From Branchinecta lynchi (lineage: Eukaryota > Arthropoda > Branchiopoda > Anostraca > Branchinectidae): DNA of 64,000 nucleotides. Below are positions 31,389 to 42,191 of the stretch, piece after piece (the first letter of the stretch is position 1; each line of letters starts with the position of its first letter). The stretch is taken from NCBI GenBank assembly GCA_023053575.1, contig JAKZAP010000021.1, forward strand, positions 1,695,790 through 1,759,789, read 5' to 3'. The position numbers and the translations under genes were made by a program. A model generated the notes under the pieces. It made no database searches. It was not told the DNA's origin and saw only the letters and a list, made by a program, of their open reading frames with translations.

Positions 31389-31727
31389 AAATGAGTCGGT
31401 CAAGATGGACCCATATAGGCCGTGTTCCAAAATTTCATGCAGGAGTTTCGGATTCAGGGCCTTTGCCATTAACCTGGAATGTGATGCATGTCATACATTC
31501 CTTTGTACGCAGACTTTGCAGTTGCCTAAGTTGCTAAAGATAATTTCGTAAACCACATTAAAAAATTTAATGAAGAAACCAACGAAAATTAAAGGAAACA
31601 CCGCCTTTTTATTTCAGAATATTCTTTGACCTTTAAAACCCCGTTTTCGTTGGTTTCGACGTTGATTTTTTTTTTTTTTTTCCTGTCTCAACTTACTGAG
31701 ACAATGCTAGTGAAACTACAATTAAAG
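31389..31727. other. No recognised gene
   Basis: Ordinary AT-rich sequence with a T16-type tract at about 31666-31681 just ahead of the RPL35 copy. Confidence 0.4.
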
Positions 31728-32027
31728 ATGGCCAAGGTCAAGTGCAGGAATCTCCGCCAGAACGACTTGCCAAGCTGCTCGATGAGCTCAAGACTGAGCT
31801 TGCCTCCCTCTGTGGCCGATGTCACTGACGGCGTAACCTCCAACCTCGCCAGAAGCGCAAGGAGAACTTGAGCAAGCTCTACCCCAAGACCATCGAGCCG
31901 CTTGGCCTCATGCTAAATGTTACCCGCTCCATGCCTTGAACCCTGCCCAGTTTGGCAGGAGGAACCCTAAACAGCAGAGGAAAGCTAGCCGGGGCTAACC
32001 CAAGAGGAAGTTCATATGAAAAGTGAA
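31728..32027 (+). pseudogene. RPL35: Ribosomal protein L35 (uL29) pseudogene
   Basis: The reading starts MAKVKCRNLR, the conserved L35 N-terminus. After a frameshift it gives KLLDELKTELASL and then VADVTDGVTSNLA, matching the L35 '..LL.eLK.ELa.LrVakvTgGaaSKL' region. About 20 codons are then missing, and the frame resumes at KENLSKLY with the downstream LxPKxTR-like region. A further frame has PKQQRKASRG and PKRKF, matching the basic C-terminus of L35. Several frameshifts, stops and a deletion show it is dead. No intron is seen where the text is continuous, so a processed copy is likely. The functional protein would be part of the large ribosomal subunit. Confidence 0.75.
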
Positions 32028-32073
32028 GTGGGGCTAGAAATCAGTAAGACAAATGTTTAAAAAACAAGACCAA

Positions 32074-33132
32074 AGGTGTCGATGGGATCCCAAAAATCTA
32101 AGATTTGATCCAGACAATTCGGTCTTGTGTTCGCCAGGCTAATCATCAGAGAAAACCGAGTTCAGATATTTTATCTACCTATCTAGACCTCTATAAGCCA
32201 TATCTATTTTGACGATATTGACCGAAACTTCCTGCTTTACTACTGCCAAATTTGCGGTTTCGCCTGAATTCCGAGCAAACTACTAGTCCAGCAAAAAAAG
32301 ACAAATTCAGAAACGAAGCCGGCGTATCTCCTTATCCCTATAAAGAAATCTAATCAACTTTGCATACAATTATGACTTAAAAAAAAATGCAGGTACAACC
32401 GGATTCCGGACTAATTATGTCCGGGTAAAAAATGATCATTACATACAGACTCTGTGTCTCTTCTTACCCCTAAATATATCATCTAATCAACTTCAGATAA
32501 AGCTTTTACTTTTAACATATTTTCCGGTTTTGGCCGGATTCCGGACGAACTGCTTTTCCGGCGACAAAATGATTTTCACCATCAGGCTCAGCATGTGTTC
32601 TTACCCCTAAATCAAACATTTAATCAACTTCAAATGAAACTTTTACATTTAACCAACTTTCTGGTTTTCGCCGGATTCCGGACGAACTACTCGTCCAGCG
32701 AGAAAATGGTTTTCACCGTCGTGCTCAGCATGTCTTCTTACCCCTAAATCAAACATTTAATCAACCAAATGAAACTTTTACTTTTAACAAATTTCCGGTT
32801 TTTGCCGGATTCCGGACGAACTACTTGTCCGGCGAGAAAATGATTGTCACAATCGTGCTTAGCATGTCTTCTTACCCCATAATCGACTATCACATTAGCT
32901 GTTTAAAAATATTTTGTTTGTCCCTTAAATTGAACCCCCTCCCACACCCCCAAATATAGGGCTACAGAGCCCATCTACGAACTCGACCTTACCCTTGACC
33001 CAAGCAATCCTCATACCAAGTTTCATCAAAATATCTCATTCCCCTCGAGAGTTATCGTGCTTACAGACGGACGGACAACTTTTGCGATGTCATAGGTATG
33101 ACATACCTACACTTACGTTTTGGGATCCCAGA
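32074..33132 (+). repeat. R2 modular repeat element, copy 2
   Basis: Ends: GATGGGATCCCAAAAAT and TACGTTTTGGGATCCCA. The interior has units of about 135-137 bp with TTACCCCTAAATC, CAACTTCA, TTTTCCGG and GCCGGATTCCGGACGAAC. It ends with CCAAGTTTCATCAAAATATC and GACGGACGGACAACTTTTGC. No ORF. Confidence 0.85.
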
Positions 33133-33219
33133 AAGTTACTGGATCAGCCGAGTTGTTCAACGAAGTGAATTCCATGACAACCGGCTGACGGACTTATTTC
33201 GAGAATGTTTCGAAGCCTT

Positions 33220-33227
33220 TTATTAGT
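33220..33227 (-). terminator. Possible polyadenylation signal for the GT92 gene
   Basis: On the - strand this reads ACTAATAAAAGG, an AATAAA about 400 bases past the GT92 stop. It would place the SINE-like unit inside the 3' UTR. Support is positional only. Confidence 0.35.
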
Positions 33228-33369
33228 ACAATTCCCACACAGGAAAATCTTCAGTCGAGTAAGGGCACTTGGTAACTACACTAATCCGCCAAGAACTTAT
33301 CACCCAAATTTCGAATATTTGTTCATATCACTTTTTGCTGCCATATTCGGGTGACCTACATTCCGCCCT

Positions 33370-33600
33370 GAACTGTTGGGGTTGAGCAAGGGAGCATCTC
33401 GAGCACAGTTCCTGTAACCGACTTCTATCTGGCGATTGAACTGGTTTGCGAACTATTTTCACAAACCCCTGGGTGGTCCAGCGGTTAGCGCAGAGGCAAC
33501 TGAAGCAGAAGTGCGCGGGTTCGCTCCCGGTAGAGGATCACCTTCCTTTCAGTTCACTGCTTCGAAATTATGGCAGTGAAGTTAGAATGTTTCTACCCTG
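33370..33600 (+). repeat. tRNA-containing SINE-like unit, copy 2
   Basis: The core has TGGTCCAGCGGTTAGCGC (box A-like) and GCGGGTTCGCTCCCGG (box B-like). The anticodon stem does not pair well, so a working tRNA is unlikely. The 5' flank TTTGCGAACTATTTTCACAA and the 3' flank TTTCAGTTCACTGCTT match copy 1. It lies downstream of the GT92 stop codon, perhaps in its 3' UTR. Confidence 0.55.
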
Positions 33601-33624
33601 TTAGAGACACGGGAAGACCTGATA

Positions 33625-35127
33625 CTATTTCCGTGATATTTGACACTCTTCTCCATACAAATCCAGCACTTCTTGCACATTTCGAACGAGCTCCGCTTGA
33701 TACTTATGAGCTGTTCTGTCCACAACTGACTCCTCCTTGACGCAATCATCACCTCCAAACTCGCACACTCTATAATGGTGCAGGTAACCTACATCTGGTG
33801 GGACTTGGATCGTCCCCCTCCCGCCTTCGAACTCCCATATGAAATGATTCCCAGCCTCTTGGATGAATTCGGGCTTGCAAATATATTTTGATCTTTGCTT
33901 GTGCGGGTGCAGTTTTTTCCTGCGCTGCGTTTTCACTTGGGTTAGTAACTCTATGGTCAAGTCCACGCCGGCGTCGCGTGGGAATTGCTGGTAGAAAAAC
34001 CCGTTTTGAAATGAATACGCGGCAATCTTTTCTGCTTTGCTCTTAGAGTGCAGGAACTCCAGCATTTGTGGGTATGTATCATCCATATGAGGAATTATAA
34101 ACTCGTCAAAGTCCACTAATAGCAAGTACTCAGTTTTATACATGTTTCTGTATACACAGTCATTTAAGCTGGCGAATAACCCTTCTGTTCTTATCTCTTT
34201 CTGCGACTTGATATTTAACTTCCAGGGTAGGAGAGTGACTGTCCCGGCTTCGATATACTTCTTGAGCAGACAATCCACCTGGGGTCCAACTGAGTTATTG
34301 TAAAATGTAAAGTGCGTCACCCCTAATATTTTGTGCACCTCTACGAATTCAATAAGATTAATTGCATAATTCCAATCAAAATGCAGCGGCTTTACACAAA
34401 CAGAGAAAGTTTTGGGTTCTACGCTGAACTCACCGCGGTTCAGTACTGGTAGCAAATTTCCGTTCAATAAATCTGTTGCGTTTACGTCGCTAATGGTTGC
34501 GTTTTCCAGTATCGGCTTCGATCCGTTGGCACTTAGCGACACGTATGCAGGGATTATATCACTTATAGGGCACTGAATAAAGACTGCGCTGTATTTTAAG
34601 CTCCAGTTTTCACGAATTACTTTTATATTGGCGGGAACAGAGTGCCATTCAACCGTGGAGTTTCCTTCAAACCCAAGCTGGCATGTGACTTTTTCCGGGT
34701 ATTTTGTTTTCGTGACTCCGATGACGCGAACCATATTCTTCTTCCTTAAATCTGCATACGCCGAAAAAACGTAAAACTTTGCTTTTGTGCCTTTCACAGG
34801 TTGCCACGGGCATAATCCGGTTTCCAAACAATTTCCGAGCTCCGGAAATTCGTTATCCATGACTTTCCCGTCTTTTTCCTCTTCCCTTTTCCGGCCAAAA
34901 AATCCCAGCCGGTCTCCATGCCGATCTTCGGAAATGCCGCGTCGCCGGAAATATGTTTTTCCGTCGTCATCGCTCCCTCCGATTGGTCGTTTGTCGACCA
35001 ATAGGATTTCGACCGAAATCACCGTGCAGAAGATGAAGAAGAAAGCCAGAACGAAGAGGAAGGACAAATCGACGGGTTTGCTATTCAATCGCCGCAGTGC
35101 CCTGGGTAGAAAGCGTCGCTGGGGCAT
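33625..35127 (-). CDS. GT92-family (DUF23) glycosyltransferase, type II membrane protein
   Basis: A complete 500-residue frame from the ATG at 35127. An in-frame TTG two codons earlier lies after a splice acceptor (CCCTGTTTCAG, exon start 35135), so a non-coding 5' exon is likely upstream. Residues about 21-43 form one hydrophobic signal-anchor (LSFLFVLAFFFIFC...). A charged stem of about 60 residues follows, then the luminal region. The catalytic GT92 domain runs roughly 242-460. Diagnostic blocks are HFDWNYAINLIEFVEVHKIL, THFTFYNNS, YLLLVDFDEFIIP (the DxD-like metal/nucleotide-sugar motif at 339-343) and a final YLHHYRVCE. Several Asn-X-Ser/Thr sites are present. Known members such as worm GALT-1 are Golgi galactosyltransferases, but the donor and acceptor here cannot be told. 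No frameshift or missing motif is seen, and it is the only intact long ORF of the window. Confidence 0.95.
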   Translation of the reverse strand: MPQRRFLPRALRRLNSKPVDLSFLFVLAFFFIFCTVISVEILLVDKRPIGGSDDDGKTYFRRRGISEDRHGDRLGFFGRKREEEKDGKVMDNEFPELGNCLETGLCPWQPVKGTKAKFYVFSAYADLRKKNMVRVIGVTKTKYPEKVTCQLGFEGNSTVEWHSVPANIKVIRENWSLKYSAVFIQCPISDIIPAYVSLSANGSKPILENATISDVNATDLLNGNLLPVLNRGEFSVEPKTFSVCVKPLHFDWNYAINLIEFVEVHKILGVTHFTFYNNSVGPQVDCLLKKYIEAGTVTLLPWKLNIKSQKEIRTEGLFASLNDCVYRNMYKTEYLLLVDFDEFIIPHMDDTYPQMLEFLHSKSKAEKIAAYSFQNGFFYQQFPRDAGVDLTIELLTQVKTQRRKKLHPHKQRSKYICKPEFIQEAGNHFIWEFEGGRGTIQVPPDVGYLHHYRVCEFGGDDCVKEESVVDRTAHKYQAELVRNVQEVLDLYGEECQISRK

Positions 35128-35135
35128 TGTCAAGC

Positions 35136-35744
35136 CTGAAACAGGGAAGCAGTTAGCGCTAGCACACGAGAGCCTCGGGTAGGGGTATCTGCAACAGTTT
35201 GTGTAAGACAGAAGGCTTACAAATGGAAGAAAGCCGTTAGTTTTAAATATTGAGTATCGTAGAATGTTTGGAGAATATTTTGAGTATAGTTACAGTGACT
35301 GTGATTCTAAATATTTATCCTTGTCCAGGTACCGTTTCCGCGTTTGATTGAGTATTTTTCGTATGAAAGTTCGTTTAGCAACTGGAAAGTTAAAGAATAA
35401 TAAATCAATCAGTCATACGGTCGAAGGTTGAAGTGGTTGAACGGACTTTATTTACTGTTGAATCTGTTTCATTGTACGGATTGGTTTCAAATAGTCAATG
35501 TTCTAACGACTCGTTCAAAGGAATATTGGTTCATCTGCGAAAACAACATAAAGTCTGTATTCGGAGTTAACAATAAAGAACTTCTGTTTCTCAAACATTT
35601 AGAAGAAAACTGCGAAGCATTAATCAGAAGGTAATAAGGGAATTATTGTGCACTGTTCGTAACCGAGAAGATAAGCTGCTAAGCCGAGTTTCCTCTTTCC
35701 CATGAAAGATGTTCTGTAAAGGGATTTATATAGTCCTTCAGCCC
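35136..35744. other. Upstream of GT92; no recognised feature
   Basis: AT-rich sequence that would hold the GT92 5' UTR intron and promoter on the - strand. An open + frame at 35428-35634 follows AATAAATCAATCAGTCA, which resembles a LINE tail. It matches no known protein. Confidence 0.35.
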
Positions 35745-36260
35745 AAGCTCACTGCGAATCATATTTGATGGTGCAAAACGGATAAGTCAGCTACATTTGT
35801 TAGAGCTATATTTCGGCCCGTCTATGCAAGGGTCCTCTTCAGGCTCAAAGCCTTCATAAAATTAGATATTAAGGAAGAATCTTTACTGTTTTTCCACAAG
35901 TTCATTTTCCAGCTTGTACGTCTTTGAGCCTGAAGAGGACTCTTGCCAAGAAGGGCCGAAATATAGCTCTAATAAAGGGCGGTCTGGAAAGCTCCGCGAG
36001 CTTATGCGCCGCTGTTCTTGCGACTTCGGCCAAAACTCGCTTCGCTTTTCAAAGCTGTTCTCGCGCTCCGCTAGCTTCCGCCAGCACTTGGAAAGCGAAT
36101 CCACTTCGCGAGTGGAAAGTGGTTTTGGCAAGTCAGCGAGAAGTTGTAAAGGTGCAACTGAGGGGCAAACGACTTTTTGCTTGTTCCTGTGCTCGGCGGA
36201 TTCTCGTTTGCTTTTCGGAGGAATCGCCCTTAAAATGTAGCGGACTTATCCGTTTTGCAC
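35745..36260. repeat. Inverted pair of Penelope hammerhead-like ends, with MITE
   Basis: A - strand unit (GATAA at 35780, TTTC at 35811, TCTTCAG at 35836-35842) faces a + strand unit (CTGAAGA at 35930-35936, GAAA at 35958-35961, TTATC at 36246-36250). About 85 bases lie between the inner boxes, with no ORF. The + unit is split by a MITE at 35976-36230. Confidence 0.75.
35976..36230 (+). mobile_element. TAA-flanked MITE inside the ribozyme-like unit
   Basis: Starts AGGGCGGTCTGG and ends AATCGCCCT. TAA lies on both sides (35973-35975, 36231-36233). The homologous unit at 11914-11923 reads TAATAAAATG without the insertion, confirming the boundaries. The interior is GC-rich with Cys/Arg-like spurious frames. 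Confidence 0.8.
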
Positions 36261-36996
36261 CGTCAAATATAAAGGGGTTTATATTCCCGATGCTGCAAGG
36301 GTTGGAAATACTGAAGTAAACCTTGAGAGATAAGGAAGTCGGAGACATCTGGGCACTGCAGGGGTTGCTCTGAACCTTGAATCCCACTAAGGGCTTCGCT
36401 AACTGATAACCTAAGATATGGGCAGAAGAAAACACGGCAATCACGGAGACTAGATTTTCGAAAAACTACCGCAGCGTGTCAACAGAACACTTCAGAGGGA
36501 AATCAACTCCCCGCTTAATAGCGAAGTTCACTTCATAACTTTGTAACAAAATTGAAAAATAACTTTGTAACATATCTGCATGACACAAAACGAACCTCTC
36601 TTGCGGTTTACCGACACTGCCAGTCACGACTTCAGGCATGAAACTTTCTTACCAATTTCAAGCAAGAACAGAAATAAAACTGAAAGAAGATACTGAAAAT
36701 ATTTGCAAGGATGAACTTATTACATATTTAGAACTCTCAGACAGCACGCATTGCTAATTACTCAGTGATTTAAGGTTATAATTTATTATGCTCACGGAAG
36801 GAAATTAAGATTCCCGGCGTCACCTAACTGTATCTACGTAGTGAGCAAAGATGTTACCCACTTGCGAGTGGCAAACTGAGCTTTTTGGCAGAGTTTATGG
36901 CACTTTCGTGGAAGAAAGACCGCTGGTATCACAGTGGGCCTATACAGAGAGGGGTTGGTTTTTAGAAGAAACGGCGCGTTTTGAGGCTTTCATTGA
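36261..36996. other. No recognised gene
   Basis: Mixed sequence after the inverted pair. No domain or terminal repeat was recognised. Confidence 0.4.
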
Positions 36997-37449
36997 AGTT
37001 TACTGAAAAGCCGACTTATTTGTACGTCATTTAACTGAATACACTGCATTGTTTGGATTGTTTTAAGGGATTTCTTTTTGTATTTTAACTATTTGTTCTA
37101 GTATGACGTTCAGAACAAATACGGCGAGTGCCGACCTCACAACACAACATTCTACTATGACGAAAAATTTTCAAATTAACACAAACGCGGCTTTTAAATG
37201 GCCAGTGATCATATTGCGGACGGTAGCTTACTGCGTAACACTTACTTACGTTTTCGTCGAGCATACAACATAGGTACAAGCGCATAGAGACACAACAAAT
37301 GCGACAGGAAAATTCCGGTGTATGAAAATCTGTTATTCGTGAATAGTGAAGCAACGAAGTAACGCATTTTTATCGGGTCTTCAAGCCTCTTTAAGTGAAT
37401 AGGTAAATGGTAACTAGTTTGTCGTATCTCAGCCCTTTTCGGTTAAACT
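36997..37449 (-). mobile_element. R6 element, copy 2
   Basis: AGTTTACTGAAAAG and GGTTAAACT ends, flanked by TTGA (changed TTAA) at 36993 and TTAA at 37450-37453. The body is the reverse of copy 1 (for example AACACAAACGCGGCTTTTAAA). Confidence 0.75.
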
Positions 37450-37534
37450 TTAAAAATTAGCCACGACTTTCACTGTTCTAAACCTTATAATAATAATAAT
37501 ATATTTGCAAATTTAATGGCAGGCCGTTAAGCAG

Positions 37535-38630
37535 AGGTTTTGATGGGATCCCAAAAATTCAATATTCGATCCAGACAATTGGGTCTTGTCTTCGCCAGAA
37601 TCCTTGAACATTTTTACTATTAAAATTCAGAAACAGATTAAGGCCAAATAGCTAATCATCTGAGAAAACCAAGTTCAGATATGGATTCAGCATGTGTGTT
37701 TACCCCTATAAGTCATATCTGTTTTGACGAAAACTTCCTGCCACTTCTGCAAATTTTCCGGTTTCAGCCGAATTCCGGAACTACATTGTCCGGCGAAAAA
37801 AGAAAGCTCAAAAACGGACTCAGCGTATCTTCTTTCCCCAATATTGAACGTCTAATCAGCTTCAAATAAAAATTTAACTTATAATAAATTTTCCGGCTCC
37901 AGCCGGATTCCGGTCAAACTATATGTCCGGGTAAAAATTATTTTCATACACGGATTCATCATCTCTTCTTACCTCTAAATCGGATATCTAATCAACTACA
38001 AATAAAACTTTAACTTTTCCGATTTTGGCCGGATTCCGGGCGCACTACTTGTCTGGCGAGAAAATGGTCTTCACCGCCGTGTTAACCATGTCCTCCTACC
38101 CCTAAATCCAGCATCTAATCAACTTCAAATAAAACTTTTACTTTTAACAGACTTTCCGGTTTTGGCAGGATTTCCGGCTAACTACTTGTCCGTCGAGAAA
38201 ATGGTTTTCACCGTCGTCTTGCATGTCTTTTTACCCCTAAATTGAGCATCTAGTCAACTTCAAATAAAACCTTTACTTTTAACAAACTTTCCGGTTTTGG
38301 CCGAACTCCGGGCGAACTACTTGACCGATGACAAAATGGTTTTCACGATCGTGTTTACCATGTCTTCTTACCCCATAATAGGCTATCACATTATCTGTTT
38401 AAAAATATTTCATTTGCCCCTTAATTTAAACCCCCTCCCCCACCCCTAAATGTAGGGCTACATAGCCCGTCTACGAACTCGACCTTACTCTTGACCCAAA
38501 TAATCCTCACACCAAGTTTCATCAAAATATCTCATTCCCTTCGAGAGTTATAGTGCGCACAGACGGACAGACGGACAACTTTTGCGATGTCATAGGTATC
38601 CCGCCAATTACGTTTTGCGATCCCAAAAAT
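37535..38630 (+). repeat. R2 modular repeat element, copy 3
   Basis: GATGGGATCCCAAAAATTC begins it and TTACGTTTTGCGATCCCAAAA ends it (one base of the palindrome changed). The internal units and the CAGACGGACAGACGGACAAC end module match copies 1 and 2. No ORF. Confidence 0.85.
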
Positions 38631-38686
38631 CAGTTTGGTGATGCTAGGAGGGGTAGAAACACTATGAAACTCGTTTCTCCTAGTTT

Positions 38687-40261
38687 AACAAGAGCTACGA
38701 GCTCATATGGCACTTGTTACGAGTAGGTGGTGTGAGAAGCGAGAAAGTTAATCTGAGCATTTTTCCGGGAATTCCGATACCCCTCCCCACCGTGCTCGCA
38801 TCCGGTCCAGACTCTAAAATATATCGTCGAAGGCAGACAATCTGTCTACTTTTCAAGTTTCATTCCAATCACTTCACTCGTTTAACCGCTATGCGAGCCA
38901 CGATATTTTCGGGACTCCCTCTGCCCTACTGTCGCCGAATACGACTCGGACGCATACTAACATCTCGTCTTCCCGTGGCATCAAGCTTAATTCGAATCGG
39001 GGCATATCTACAAATTTCAGGTTCCCATTTCATCCTCCATCTACCTTGGTCGGATCCGGTTCGGACGCCAGAGGACAAATCTAGGCCGCATAAACTTGGT
39101 ACTGTCCAAGTTGTATTCCATTCTGCCCATCCGTTTTGTTTTTGTGCATGTCACATATTTTCCGGACCCCCAAATCCCCCAACCATGGCCGCATGGGTTC
39201 GTAGACAAGCTTTGCATATCTAGTTCATCAGTTCTTATCACCCAAAAAGTTTCACTTAAATCGGACCATCTTTTCGCAACCTACGGAAGTCAGTAATTTC
39301 CGGATTCCCCTCCCTCTACTCCCCGAAAAATGGTCGGACCCAGGACCGGAAGTCTTCCTAAAGCTTCATGTGTCGGGTCCTTAAGTCTATTTGGTCGGGT
39401 CACTCATATGCCTGCCTAGTTTTATCGTCCTTCGCACATCCCCCAAAGAGCCCGACATGGTCTGGTTCCGTCAAGAACGTATCTAATGCATATGCTTGTT
39501 CATCCAAATCCCTCGACAATAAGCGTTTCACACAAAAATTCTCCCTCCCCCCAAGTATCGGATCCGGCCCGGACTTGACATGGAACATCTGAGACAATAG
39601 CCTTTTCCACGTGCCAAGTTTCATTCAAACCGGATCGCCGGTTCAAAAGTTATTAATGCCACTAGATTCCGGATTCCCCATCCCTCCACCCCCCCCCCAC
39701 GAGGTTCAAGTCGTGCAAAAGACTATTGTAAGTCGGTCTGTTCGGATCTCTCATATTCCTGCCGAGTTTCATCATCTTATTACATCATGAAGTACCGAAC
39801 TCGCTGAATCACCAGAATCCCCCCCAACTCCCCCCACAATGCCCTAATCCGGTTCGGTTATGTCAATGATGTATCTAAGACTTATGCTTGTTCTTCCCAC
39901 TAAGTTTCATCCCGATCCCTCCACTCTAAGCGTGTCACAAGATTTCCGGCTCCCCCCTCCAGCTCCCCCCAAAGTCACCGGATCCGGTTCGGATTTGAAG
40001 TGGGTCGTCTTAGACACGAGATCTTTCCAAATACCAGGTCTCATTAAGATCCAATCACTCGTTAAAAATTTATAAATGCCTCAAGATTCCGGATTACCCC
40101 TCCCTCAACTCCCCCCACGATGTTCGGACCGGGGAAGTGACTGTTTCTAACTTAATCATTTGGGGTCCCTGGTATGCCTGCCAAGTTCATCGTCTTAGCT
40201 TATGTGGAAGTACAAAAACTAGCAAAACCCGGACCGACGGACGGACAGAAATTGCGATACT
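38687..40261 (+). repeat. R1 modular repeat element, copy d
   Basis: The left hairpin AACAAGAGCTACGAGCTC and ATATGGCACTTG begin it. CAAGTTTCATC-type modules follow to GGACGGACAGAAATTGCGATA, where the right hairpin is replaced by the R6 copy at 40262. Confidence 0.8.
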
Positions 40262-40657
40262 CACTTAAAGAGGCTTGAAAACCCGATGAAAAGGCGTTGC
40301 TTCGTTGCTCCGCTATTCAAGAAAATCGATTTTCGTTTAGTAGAACTTACTCTGACAGATCTGTGGTACCTCTATGCGCGTGTACCTGTGTTGTTTGCTT
40401 GACGAACGATTTACGAAAAATCTGTGTTCCCGCAGTGAGCAGTCCACCTGGACCTTTCTGTCGGTCACAGAAAACGTTTGTGTTGAGATTCAAATTATCC
40501 GAGTCATAGTAGAATTTGTGTTGCCGGGACGCGGAGATATTCTAAAAGTCACTACTAGACTAGATAGTGGAAAATCGAGGAATCCCTGGGCAGAATCCAA
40601 ACCTTTCCATGTATTCAATTAAATGATGAAGAAACAAGTTGGCTTTTCAGTTAAACT
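40262..40657 (+). mobile_element. R6 element, copy 3 (5'-truncated)
   Basis: CACTTAAAGAGGCTTGAAAACC through GGCTTTTCAGTTAAACT, with the right TIR intact and the left end missing where it meets R1 copy d. Confidence 0.7.
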
Positions 40658-42053
40658 CTAAGCGAAGAGCATGTAGAATGCGAAATTGATGTAGCCTACG
40701 CTTACAGTCGCGTCGGTAGTGCCATCTGGAGCCAACCCAACAAGGAGCATCATCGACTCGGAACTGCAAGGCGGGGATCAGACCATATGAGGTAGAATGG
40801 AACGTGGGGTAGACTGGTTAGAAGGATATGTTATACTATTTCAGCTATCGCCACGCCTTCCACAAACTTCTAGTACTTGAAAGTTTCTCGGTCCTTGAAA
40901 CCTGGTCAGCTCAGTGATTCATTTCCATTATATGAAGAAAACTCTTGGGAACTCAGGAAAACAGTGCCGGAGCACTGTCTTTTGAATCTTAGAAACGTAC
41001 AGTGCCGTGGTCCCATGGGTTTCTTTCTACCCGTGTTGAGTAGCAAGAGCAACACGAATATAATCGACCCAGTATAGCACTTGTGAATCTGACGAAGGGT
41101 CCAGCCCAAAGAGAGCCGGTGTCTGGCCGACAGTCCCTAGCATAGTTTCCTTGCCCACCAGTGAGATAATTATGCGTCGTCTTCCTTCCTGTCTCTATTA
41201 AAACCAGGAAACGAAGAGAAAACGTCATGGCGTTCATAGGATTCTAATACGGCGATCACGGAAACCACGAACTATCCAAAACTCAGGCTCGTCTCTTTTC
41301 TGTATTCCCTCAGCTTTCTCCTCCTTCTTTTTAGTTCCTCTGCGAGGTCCCCCTTGATCTACGCTTTGTCGGAGTTAGGGTGTTGTGGATATCAAAAATT
41401 GGAGACTGCTCTTTTTCCCCATAGCATATTTGAATACTGGTGCCTTTTCTTATACAACGATAGAAGTAGCGTTCGCAGAACCTGACAGCGGAAACTGATG
41501 TTAGCCTTTCAGGCTAATCTTGGTGCGCTGGGGCAGGGATAGCTGACGCGCTTCTCGGGACTGCAAGGATCGACGGAACGGAAACTTCCAAGACTAGACA
41601 GCTCAGTGTCCTCCGTGAAAAAAGGCACATTAGCATAGCAATGGAGTACATTCAGACAGGGAAAAGTTCATTCCAGAGTATTTATGAATCTACAAATACT
41701 GACAAAGCGATATCCCATCTTCTGATCACATCAAGCATGCGCGGTACGACAGAAGTTTTGTCCCTCCTTTGTGAGGTTTTTCAACGCGAAATTTTAAATT
41801 CTTTTCCTCTTTTTTATGTTAATTATTGAACTTTAGCGCTTTACTTTGTTGCAAATCTTGTTCTTGTGTAATTATTGAATATTTGACTATGAAAAAGAGC
41901 AATTGTATATAGTTATGTTTGGCGAGAGAACAAGTATTCGTTTTTTTCTTAATACCGTAGGAATGTTTTTCGAATAATAAAGATTGATCGATTGACTGCG
42001 ATCGATAATCCTAACGCAACCTACTTCCTTCATCGCTCCATCAGTTCTTGTAT
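40658..42053. other. Unrecognised sequence with a LINE-like 3' tail
   Basis: An open frame at 41641-41829 (EYIQTGKSSFQSIYEST...) is followed by AT-rich sequence, AATAAAG and GATTGATCGATTGA at about 41975-41998, the shape of a non-LTR 3' end. The protein is not recognised. 42005-42053 begins the dispersed repeat also seen at 1100. Confidence 0.4.
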
Positions 42054-42104
42054 CCGGAGACCAGGCCCGTAACCAGGAATTTATTTATTCAAACAATGTT
42101 TACA

Positions 42105-42180
42105 ACGGATACGTCAGCTATGATTTTTAATCAGCGATATTTCGGCCCTTCTTGGCAAGGGTCCTCGTCAGGCTATCAAT
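42105..42180 (-). ncRNA. Hammerhead-ribozyme-like motif (left, inverted)
   Basis: On the - strand, CTGACGA (42165-42171) and GAAA (42140-42143) bracket a strong stem GGACCCTT/AAGGGCC. A GTATC (42108-42112) follows, as in the cleavage region of a type I hammerhead. The boxes fit; helix I is weak and needs one unpaired C after the presumed cleavage site. Penelope-like elements are known to carry hammerhead motifs in their terminal repeats. Confidence 0.55.
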
Positions 42181-42191
42181 CCTCTAGTTCA

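Noticed and set aside
34787..35182. 131-codon open frame on the + strand
   Set aside because: It lies antisense to the N-terminal part of the GT92 coding region and has no domain; it is a frame shadow.
35914..36319. Two overlapping frames rich in Ser, Cys and Arg
   Set aside because: They cross the GC-rich MITE at 35976-36230 and the ribozyme-like unit; composition explains them.
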